DNA from: Paenibacillus sp. FSL R5-0345 | GTDB taxonomy: Bacteria > Bacillota > Bacilli > Paenibacillales > Paenibacillaceae | NCBI RefSeq assembly: GCF_000758585.1 | Contig: NZ_CP009281.1 | Coordinates: 6,262,001-6,326,000 of the forward strand | Length of the DNA stretch: 64,000 nt | Direction: 5' to 3' | In this document: positions 27,240 to 33,824 of the stretch, piece after piece | How positions within the stretch are numbered: the stretch's first letter is position 1 | How the letters are laid out: every line of letters starts with the position of its first letter | Translations under genes and position numbers: made by a program | Notes under the pieces: model-generated | What the model was told of the DNA's origin: nothing | Databases searched by the model: none | Seen by the model: the letters and a program-made list of their open reading frames with translations, nothing else

Positions 27240-27524
27240 CTAATTCTCGGAGGATTGCTTAAAGTAAGGGGCGAGTTTCTCTGCTAGCTTAGCTGCATCT
27301 ACTTGATAGGTACCTGCGGAGACCTGTTGCTTCAAACTGTCGATCTTAAGTGCACGTTCAGCATCATTACCAGAATTCTGTGCTTGCAAGAGCTGAATTG
27401 CTTCATCAGAGATCGAAACCTCATCCTTGCGTGAACTTTTCTTCATTTGTTCCTGCCTTTGCGCGTCGGCGCTGCGTTGATACGGATTAATCGCGTTAAT
27501 TCGTCCGGTCTCGTTAATTTTCAT
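27240..27524 (-). CDS. flgM: anti-sigma-28 factor FlgM
   Basis: Holds SigmaD inactive until the hook-basal body is complete and FlgM is released or exported. It has 94 residues. The disordered N-terminus (KINETGRINAINPYQ) and C-terminal sigma-binding part (ERALKIDSLKQQVSAGTYQVDAAKLAEKL) match. ATG at 27524 behind AAGGAAGG. Its SigmaD promoter overlaps a terminator hairpin 25 bases upstream, so FlgM made late depends on SigmaD itself. Confidence 0.95.
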   Translation of the reverse strand: MKINETGRINAINPYQRSADAQRQEQMKKSSRKDEVSISDEAIQLLQAQNSGNDAERALKIDSLKQQVSAGTYQVDAAKLAEKLAPYFKQSSEN

Positions 27525-27546
27525 AACTTCACCTTCCTTCTAATAT

Positions 27547-27600
27547 AAAAAAGCCGATAATCTTTACTAAGTTTATCGGCGTAGACTGAAACATTCTTTA
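27547..27600 (-). promoter_or_regulatory. SigmaD promoter of flgM embedded in a terminator hairpin
   Basis: TAAA (27597-27600), a 16-base spacer and GCCGATAA (27573-27580; 7 of 8 to consensus) form a strong SigmaD promoter. The same GCCGATAA is the upstream arm of an 8-bp hairpin whose other arm TTATCGGC (27553-27560) is followed by TTTTTTATATT. Read-through RNA from comF/yvyF would form the terminator; RNA started at the SigmaD site begins inside the loop and lacks the first arm, so it should escape. Confidence 0.8.
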
Positions 27601-27626
27601 TAGCTGCAAACGTTTTTTTGCAGAAT

Positions 27627-28037
27627 TTATAGGCCACGCAGCTTATCTATGGCGCGATATGCGCCGTCTGTTGTCTTTTTGGTAGTATCCTCAGCATTAC
27701 TTTCCTTGGCGGCACTGGAAAGATCCTTCCTTAGCCGACTACGGCAGCTGTCGCACATATGCCCATCGCGAATCAGTGTTCCACACACCTCGCAAGGATA
27801 CATCATATTAGGAGCATTAGCTATAGATATCCGGCCCTCTCGAATAAAGCGGGTGATCTCCTTAATCGAAATTCCCGTAGCATCGGACAGTTCTTGGATG
27901 TTGGTTCCTTTGTTCTCCCGCAAATAATTCACGCAGATCTCATATTCATGCTCCAGATCTTTGATGCAGGGCTGGCACAAACCCATAAGATTCTTGACAA
28001 ACAACCGGCCGCACCTTGGACAATTGTCTAGATTCAT
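27627..28037 (-). CDS. yvyF: YvyF-type flagellar operon zinc-ribbon protein
   Basis: 136 residues from ATG 28037. It has two zinc-ribbon-like pairs: CPRCGRLFVKNLMGLCQPC near the N-terminus and CEVCGTLIRDGHMCDSC in the second half, with a MerR-like helical stretch (LSDATGISIKEITRFIREGRI) between them. This matches the flagellar operon protein family called YvyF in Bacillus, located between comF and flgM; its role is not established. The upstream ATG at 28073 would place the start far from the AGAGGAG site. Confidence 0.85.
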   Translation of the reverse strand: MNLDNCPRCGRLFVKNLMGLCQPCIKDLEHEYEICVNYLRENKGTNIQELSDATGISIKEITRFIREGRISIANAPNMMYPCEVCGTLIRDGHMCDSCRSRLRKDLSSAAKESNAEDTTKKTTDGAYRAIDKLRGL

Positions 28038-28206
28038 AACAAGCAGCCGCTCCTCTCCGTACATTCTGTACAATGCATAATATCCTCATGCTCCTAGATT
28101 ACATGATTGCAGAGAATTCGTCTATGGGACGGAAGAAACGCTATTAAGCGTATGAATCTCCTTAAATAATGAATGGAGGTGTTCACAATCATGCATTTCT
28201 CTCTCC

Positions 28207-29055
28207 TTAGGAACGTGCCCAAGTTAAGCTATAGACCTCAACCGTATAACCATAATCTGAACCCATTTGTTGTATGATCTCAGCGCACGCACGAATGGTA
28301 CTGCCCGTCGTATAAATATCATCAACAATAATAATCCGAACAGAACGATTTAGAGGTGCCTCCCTTTTTAGCCAATCTGCAAATTGTGCTGTTACTGCCG
28401 GATTCTCTGCAAAAGCGTGTTTCATATCGGTCAGTCGTTCCGCTCGGCTCTTAAAGCTTTGTTTTCCGGTATGGTGTGTGCGGATCAGCAGCGGAAGCTG
28501 GGGAACCTTCCTACGTCTAGACAAGACATCAGCCAGTCTCTCCGCTTGATTAAACCCCCGTTCCATTAGCCGAGAATCACTGACAGGCACTGGCACTAAC
28601 AAATCAGCAGACCAAGAGCCGTCTTGTATATCTTTTTTATTTTTGAAGTAATGAATGATAGATGATTTCTGGGATAAAAAAACACTCTGTTTCTCTTCTT
28701 TCAAGGTTAGATACGCTCTGTCCAGCATGAGACCAAGTAAAAGGGCGTATCGTTCATTGCCTCGATATTTATACTGCCCCAACCATTCCCTCATAACGCT
28801 TGTGTAGGCCACTGCACTCCGATTACAAATAATCGGTGACGGTTCATTACTACGGGAACAGTCAGGACAACCGACATGCCGACCACATTTCAGGCAACGA
28901 GGGGATCGTATCCAAGGAATGGATTCTACGCAAGTTCTGCAAACTCCAGGAAATTGTGAGGACCCAGAGTTACGTTTGCCACAGGTTAAGCAAGGAGTCA
29001 CGGAGGGGGAGAAGAGTGCCTTAGATTTAATTAACCATGAGAACAGAGAATTCAT
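28207..29055 (-). CDS. comFC: ComFC competence phosphoribosyltransferase-like protein
   Basis: 282 residues. The N-terminal zinc-binding double ribbon has cysteine pairs CLTCGK, CRTC, CLKCG and CPDC (about residues 22-70). The C-terminal PRPP-binding motif IIIVDDIYTTGSTIRAC is near residues 245-260. ComFC is needed for DNA uptake and interacts with ComFA. Its ATG overlaps the comFA stop as ATGA, so the two are coupled. Confidence 0.93.
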   Translation of the reverse strand: MNSLFSWLIKSKALFSPSVTPCLTCGKRNSGSSQFPGVCRTCVESIPWIRSPRCLKCGRHVGCPDCSRSNEPSPIICNRSAVAYTSVMREWLGQYKYRGNERYALLLGLMLDRAYLTLKEEKQSVFLSQKSSIIHYFKNKKDIQDGSWSADLLVPVPVSDSRLMERGFNQAERLADVLSRRRKVPQLPLLIRTHHTGKQSFKSRAERLTDMKHAFAENPAVTAQFADWLKREAPLNRSVRIIIVDDIYTTGSTIRACAEIIQQMGSDYGYTVEVYSLTWARS

Positions 29056-31055
29056 CTCGACACATCCTTACTGATATATCCTTTGCGGCGAGCGATAATG
29101 TTCATAGTTCGGATCTGGGAGATTGCTCCACGTTGGGATCGGGTCCATTGTGGAGAAGCAAATACAACACGCCCGGCAGGATCATCCTTAGATCGCCCGG
29201 CACGACCCGCCATCTGAACCAAGGAGGCTTCGTCAAAAAGATCGCTGTCCGCATCCAAAATAAATACATCGCTGCGAGGCACTGTAACTCCTCGTTCCAG
29301 AATCGTAGTCGTTACTAATAAGGTGATCGCGCGGCTACGGAAAGCAGTTACCTTCTCTGTCCGGAAGGGATCTTTGGAGGAAGTACCTTCGATGACTACG
29401 CCGGGAAAGCTCCGACGAAGCAGAACCAGTAATCCTTCAATATGTGCAATACGCGACACAAAACAAAAGATTTGCGCCTCTCGCTCGAGCGACTTACGAA
29501 GTGTATGTATGAGAGATCTAGGTACCCTCCCACGCTTTAGGCATGTTTGAACGGATGTCATGGTCAGATGCTGCGGCATAGGCAAAGGATGACCATGGAA
29601 ACGGACAGGCACTCTGGCATGTGGTAGTCTGCCTGAGCGTACCAACCGCTGCATTTCTTGTGGTGGTGTGGCTGATAAGTAGATAAAAGATCCATTTGCC
29701 TTACAGGCTTGTTCGGCAGCATAAGCCAACATAGGATCATTGTGATAGGGGTACGCATCCAGCTCGTCAATGATTACGAGATCAAAACCTCGATGGAAGC
29801 GCAACAGCTGGTGGGTAGTCGCGAGCGTTAAGCGACCACCCACCCAGCGTTCTGCGCTGCCGCCGTAAAGCACGGCGAGAGTCTCCGCCGGGAAAGCTTT
29901 GGCGAGTCGCGGAGCGAGCTCGAGTACGACGTCGCGCCGCGGCGTCGCTACGAGCGCCCGCCCACCAGCGGCGAGCACAGCCTCTAGGAGCGGGAAGATC
30001 ATCTCTGTCTTCCCGGCTCCCGTCACCGCCCAGAGCAGGAACCGCTCTGGGCACGCTTTGGCGGAGCGCTCACGCCGCTCCGCCAGAAAACCCAGCGCAG
30101 CGCCAGCGGCTCCCGCCTGCGCTGGGCTTAACCCCCACCGGCCTGCGGCCGCGGTGGGGTCAAGGACGGCCGTGCACCGCACGGCCGGAAGCGCTGCGCT
30201 GCGCAGCAGCAGCGCGCAAGCCCGGCTGCGCCCAAGTGCGAGGCAGGCCTCGCAATAGGCGCAGCCCATAAGGCCGCACGCGGCGCATGCCGTGCGGCCG
30301 GTCGGGGCGCTGCCGCAGCGCAGGCAGCGCGAAACCGCGCGGCGAGCGACAGCGCCGCGCCACCACACGTGCGGCAGCCTAGCCGCCGCACGCGCCAGAG
30401 CGCCAGCACCCGCAGGGAGCTGGCGGGCCCGCGCCCCGTGCGCAGCCGGGGCGTGACTACCCACGGCGGCTGTCAGCTGCAGCCGCCCCTGCAAATGCGC
30501 CAGTTGTGCCGCCTGGCGCCAACGACCTGTCAGCGCCGGCAATCCCTCTGCCAGCAGCGCTTCTATTTCCGGTTGCAATAGTGAGCGCCCAGCCACCACC
30601 CACGATAGTTGTTCTGCCTCCGATTCAAGCAAAGCATAATCGAGATCATTTCCTCTCCAATCATTGTTCTTCTTATCCTGTTCTATACATACCTCTCTTT
30701 GCTCAGAAAGCCGCCATAACGAAATCCCATCATAAAGCAATTCTTCCTTCGCAATTCCTCCTACCTCCCTTTCCTCTTTCAACTCAGGCTCAAGGACATT
30801 ACTCACATATTGCCCCCACTCCCTAGTCCCCCAGCTCCTCATCCCCCCTCTTTGTTTGAAGCAATCGCGTAGCCTCACCGCCCACCCTAGCGGCAGTGCA
30901 GAAGATAATAAGACCAGCTTGTCCACCGTTACTAAGCCCCTACCTTGGCTCAACGAGCTAGCGCTGAACCACCACCATCTATCTACTGTAAGGTCTAAAG
31001 AAATCCATACACTCCAGGTGCCCCTACATTCCAAGGCATATACAGCAGCTCGCAT
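29052..31055 (-). CDS. comFA: ComFA late-competence DNA helicase-like ATPase
   Basis: Cytoplasmic ATPase that pulls transforming DNA inward. From ATG 31055, eight bases behind AAGGAGG (an ATG at 31082 precedes the site and is rejected), 667 residues, longer than the roughly 460 of Bacillus because of an N-terminal region of about 200 residues. A cysteine cluster (CLRCG ... CAACGLMGCAYCEAC, about residues 245-275) is the ComFA zinc motif. Walker A is VTGAGKTEM (about 345), DELDAYPY (about 428) is the DEAD-like box, and LSATPP, VTTTILERGVTVP and QMAGRAGRSKDDPAG complete the helicase motifs. Bases about 29820-30490 are very GC-rich, encoding alanine/arginine-rich sequence, unlike all neighbours. 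Confidence 0.93.
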   Translation of the reverse strand: MRAAVYALECRGTWSVWISLDLTVDRWWWFSASSLSQGRGLVTVDKLVLLSSALPLGWAVRLRDCFKQRGGMRSWGTREWGQYVSNVLEPELKEEREVGGIAKEELLYDGISLWRLSEQREVCIEQDKKNNDWRGNDLDYALLESEAEQLSWVVAGRSLLQPEIEALLAEGLPALTGRWRQAAQLAHLQGRLQLTAAVGSHAPAAHGARARQLPAGAGALARAAARLPHVWWRGAVARRAVSRCLRCGSAPTGRTACAACGLMGCAYCEACLALGRSRACALLLRSAALPAVRCTAVLDPTAAAGRWGLSPAQAGAAGAALGFLAERRERSAKACPERFLLWAVTGAGKTEMIFPLLEAVLAAGGRALVATPRRDVVLELAPRLAKAFPAETLAVLYGGSAERWVGGRLTLATTHQLLRFHRGFDLVIIDELDAYPYHNDPMLAYAAEQACKANGSFIYLSATPPQEMQRLVRSGRLPHARVPVRFHGHPLPMPQHLTMTSVQTCLKRGRVPRSLIHTLRKSLEREAQIFCFVSRIAHIEGLLVLLRRSFPGVVIEGTSSKDPFRTEKVTAFRSRAITLLVTTTILERGVTVPRSDVFILDADSDLFDEASLVQMAGRAGRSKDDPAGRVVFASPQWTRSQRGAISQIRTMNIIARRKGYISKDVSR

Positions 31056-31121
31056 ATAACGCGCCTCCTTAACTCTCACCATTAATCACTCTTGCTTACA
31101 CCACTTCCCTTAGCGTAAACG

Positions 31122-31160
31122 CAAAAAGCACACTCCCCCATTTCTTGGAGAGTGTGCTTC
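31122..31160 (-). terminator. Terminator after the small glycosyltransferase-like gene
   Basis: The stem AAGCACACTCTCC with GGGAGTGTGCTT is followed by TTTTTG on the minus strand. It isolates comFA from the degSU side. Confidence 0.9.
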
Positions 31161-31181
31161 ACCCGTAACTTACATATTTAC

Positions 31182-31628
31182 TTAAGATCTGTCGCGCTTT
31201 GATTCGCATCCCCTACTTCCTGCCATCCCCATAAAAGGCAACGAGCCAGACTGCCCTGACAACCGCAAGTCTACCACAATCCCTTGTTGCAGCAACTCTT
31301 CTTCACTCACCTGAAAAGTGTACATAGATGTTGCAAGATCGATAGAGCAGCCACTATCAGCCATCCTGGAAACAATTCCAAGGGTTCCATCGCTTGAGCC
31401 ATCATCCATGAACGTTACTCGAAATCGTTTTCCGGTTAAAAAAGCTTGAAATGTCAGCGCTCGAATGTACCATTCCACAACAGATGCATGATTGCGGGTA
31501 ATGAAAATATAATGAATCCATTTCACGGACTGCGGTGTCTGCCGCACCTTCTGCCGATTATGCAGCATATGAATAATCACTGCAGCGGATACATAAACAA
31601 CCGCAATCCATATCAACTGGGCTACCAT
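31182..31628 (-). CDS. Small membrane-anchored protein with glycosyltransferase-2-like motif
   Basis: 148 residues. One N-terminal membrane segment (VAQLIWIAVVYVSAAVIIHML) is followed by a soluble part with ITRNHASVVEWYIRALTF and FMDDGSSDGTLGIVSRM, which resembles the nucleotide-sugar-binding start of GT-A family 2 enzymes (ITRN...EWYIR...DDGSSDGT). It is too short for a full GT2 domain and lacks a visible QxxRW motif, so it may be a remnant or a small binding protein. ATG at 31628 behind AGGAGGTG. Own terminator; no close partner. Confidence 0.7.
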   Translation of the reverse strand: MVAQLIWIAVVYVSAAVIIHMLHNRQKVRQTPQSVKWIHYIFITRNHASVVEWYIRALTFQAFLTGKRFRVTFMDDGSSDGTLGIVSRMADSGCSIDLATSMYTFQVSEEELLQQGIVVDLRLSGQSGSLPFMGMAGSRGCESKRDRS

Positions 31629-31707
31629 GGAGATGCACCTCCTCTGTATACCAACACTATATGCCGGCTTTAAAAGGTCGGTGACTGCCCAGAGTCCCTG
31701 TCAAGCA

Positions 31708-31803
31708 TAAACGCCTTCGGCGTCCTTGCAAGGACGGTAAGCGTTTAAGCGAGAAATATAAGACATAAAGTATGTTGTGAAACTTATACTTTCTTATATT
31801 TTA
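31708..31803. repeat. Dispersed palindromic repeat, family 2, copy 2
   Basis: Hairpin 1 at 31708-31747 (TAAACGC...GCGTTTA with an inner GTCCTTGCAAGGAC palindrome), then the AT-rich part ATAAAGTATGTTGTGAAACTTATACTTTCTTATATTTT. Same layout and orientation as copies at 10279 and 56870. It lies in the degU downstream gap. Confidence 0.75.
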
Positions 31804-31865
31804 GAGGAACAAGCTATGCTCTCCTTGATTTGATTCCTATATGTAACGTAAATCTGTAGATATTT

Positions 31866-32588
31866 TTATAAAGTTACCCAACCATATTTGATCGAGTTAA
31901 TTACAGCTTGCGTACGATCATCCACTTCCATTTTTTGCAAAATACTACTCACATGGTTTTTGACCGTTTTTTCACTAATAAATAAATACTCACCGATCAT
32001 TTTGTTACTCTTACCTTCCGCCATTAGCCGCAAAACTTCCGCTTCGCGACGTGTTAGAGGATTGTTGTCACCGGCTACAAATTTAACACCGGCTTCCTTC
32101 ACTACTGTATCCGCAGCTACTCCAGTCTCATTAAGGTAAGTCATGCGCCGCAATTGATTGATTAGCTTTCCGGTAACCTTTGGATGGATAAAGGCGTGCC
32201 CCTCACAGACCGAACGGATCGCATTAATAAGGGATTCGGCCTCCATATCCTTCAGTAAATAACCATTGGCGCCTTTACGAAGGGTTTCAAACACATAACT
32301 CTCATCATCATGAATCGATAAAATAATAACCTTAACCTCCGGGAACATTTCCCGCAGTTTTTGAGTAGCCTCCACGCCATTCTCAATAGGCATATTAATA
32401 TCCATCAGTACGATGTCTGGTTTAGTTCCGTTACAGAACTCCAATACCTGGATACCGTCACCACATTCACCGATGACTTCGATATCCTCCTCCATATTCA
32501 AAATACGTTTCAGCCCTTCACGAAAAAGCTGATGATCATCCGCCAAAAGAACTTTAATGGGCGTTTTAGTAGAGTTTAAGTTCTCCAT
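31866..32588 (-). CDS. degU: response regulator DegU
   Basis: NarL/FixJ-type regulator of exoenzymes, competence and motility, paired with DegS. It has 240 residues from ATG 32588 behind AAGGAG. The receiver domain has DDH near residue 17 and the phosphate-acceptor Asp63 in IVLMDINMP; the C-terminal HTH is LTRREAEVLRLMAEGKSNKMI ... KTVKNHVSSILQKM. The GTG at 32591 is an in-frame alternative one codon earlier. It follows degS after four bases. Confidence 0.95.
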   Translation of the reverse strand: MENLNSTKTPIKVLLADDHQLFREGLKRILNMEEDIEVIGECGDGIQVLEFCNGTKPDIVLMDINMPIENGVEATQKLREMFPEVKVIILSIHDDESYVFETLRKGANGYLLKDMEAESLINAIRSVCEGHAFIHPKVTGKLINQLRRMTYLNETGVAADTVVKEAGVKFVAGDNNPLTRREAEVLRLMAEGKSNKMIGEYLFISEKTVKNHVSSILQKMEVDDRTQAVINSIKYGWVTL

Positions 32589-32592
32589 CACA

Positions 32593-33753
32593 TTACTCCT
32601 TCCCTTTCTCCACGTTCGTCGGAATGTGGATCACGATTGTTGTCCCCTGATTCTCGGCTGATATGATTTCCATTCTGCCTTCAAGCAGCTCTACACGTTC
32701 CCGCATACCAACTAGCCCGAAGCTTTCACGATTGCCCTGCGGATTCTTTAATTTCTGCACATTAAAACCTAATCCATTATCCTTAATCACAATCTTAATT
32801 AACTGCGCTTGGTAAGTAATCTCTACCAATACGAAACTCGGGTAGGCATGTTTAGCTGCATTAGACAGAGCTTCCTGGACCAATCGGTATACCGCTGCCT
32901 CCATGGCTGAAGATAGTCGATGTTCCTGACCTCTGGTTTCCAAGGTCGTCCTCAGCTTCGTCTTCTCCTCAAAATCATGCACATATTTCCGCAAAGTCGG
33001 AATTAATCCCAAATCATCGAGAGCCATCGGTCGTAAATTAAAGATGACCTTACGCATTTCTTCCAGGCTGTATCGAACCTGTCCTTTCAAATCTATTACT
33101 TCGTCCTGCACCAACCCAAATTCCTGCTTTACCAGCATTCTTTCTACAATTTCCGTCCTAAGGACTAGATTCGCCAGCATTTGAGCAGGACCATCATGAA
33201 TTTCCCGGGCAATTCTCTTCCGTTCTTCCTCTTGAGCCAGGATTATCTTGAGTCCTATCATCTGTCTGTTCTTCGCAGATTCGACAATTCTCGTCACCTG
33301 ACCTAGTTCTCCCGACAAATATTCGAGCACTACGCTCATTTGCGAACCAATTGACTCTGCACGTTCTACAGAATTTTCGACACTGCGCACTCGCATTTGT
33401 AATTCATCACGTCTTGATCGAAGATAGACCTCTCTCTCACGCGTCATCATGAGTTCGAGCTGTAGCTCCGTAGCCTTCTCATAGGCTATACGAATATCCT
33501 TCTCTGAGTAGCGGACAAAGTCCCGGCTGACCTCTGTCAGCCGGATTCTGGAGCGGTGATACTGCAGCTCCAGCTTATCTACTTTTTTTAATGTCTCATC
33601 CGTTTCGTCCATGACCCGCTGCAGTTCTTTATTGAGTGCAGCAAGTTCATCACGTGCAACCTGCAATATTTCAAAAATCTGATACTTGCTGCTCTCCATC
33701 ACGTCGATGGTATTTTTAATGACGCGATCAATCGCATCGGCTTGAAATTCCAC
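32593..33753 (-). CDS. degS: sensor histidine kinase DegS
   Basis: Cytoplasmic kinase with no membrane segment, phosphorylating DegU. It has 386 residues. The long N-terminal coiled-coil sensor region (about 1-170) precedes the HisKA_3 motif RKRIAREIHDGPAQ with the phosphorylated His near 183, and the HATPase part has AVYRLVQEALSNAAKHA, IKDNGLGFN and SFGLVGMRERVELLEG. GTG start at 33753 behind AAGGGG. In the Paenibacillus setting it sits next to a surface glycosidase gene. Confidence 0.95.
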   Translation of the reverse strand: MEFQADAIDRVIKNTIDVMESSKYQIFEILQVARDELAALNKELQRVMDETDETLKKVDKLELQYHRSRIRLTEVSRDFVRYSEKDIRIAYEKATELQLELMMTREREVYLRSRRDELQMRVRSVENSVERAESIGSQMSVVLEYLSGELGQVTRIVESAKNRQMIGLKIILAQEEERKRIAREIHDGPAQMLANLVLRTEIVERMLVKQEFGLVQDEVIDLKGQVRYSLEEMRKVIFNLRPMALDDLGLIPTLRKYVHDFEEKTKLRTTLETRGQEHRLSSAMEAAVYRLVQEALSNAAKHAYPSFVLVEITYQAQLIKIVIKDNGLGFNVQKLKNPQGNRESFGLVGMRERVELLEGRMEIISAENQGTTIVIHIPTNVEKGKE

Positions 33754-33770
33754 GGATGCTTGCCCCTTTT

Positions 33771-33824
33771 CTATCGAATCGTTTTAAAGGTTTTCCTTTA
33801 TATTAACATATCACGATTCGATAG
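33771..33824. repeat. 12-bp perfect inverted repeat spanning the glycosidase-degS junction
   Basis: CTATCGAATCGT (33771-33782) and ACGATTCGATAG (33813-33824) are exact complements, with a second small inverted repeat TAAAGG-AAAA-CCTTTA between them. The outer arm covers the last codons of the glycosidase-like gene. No T-run follows on the minus strand, so it is not a standard terminator. Confidence 0.75.

Noticed and set aside
29899-30581. Several overlapping plus- and minus-strand frames in the GC-rich part of comFA
   Set aside because: GC-rich DNA has few stops, so long frames open by chance; the comFA frame alone has motifs.
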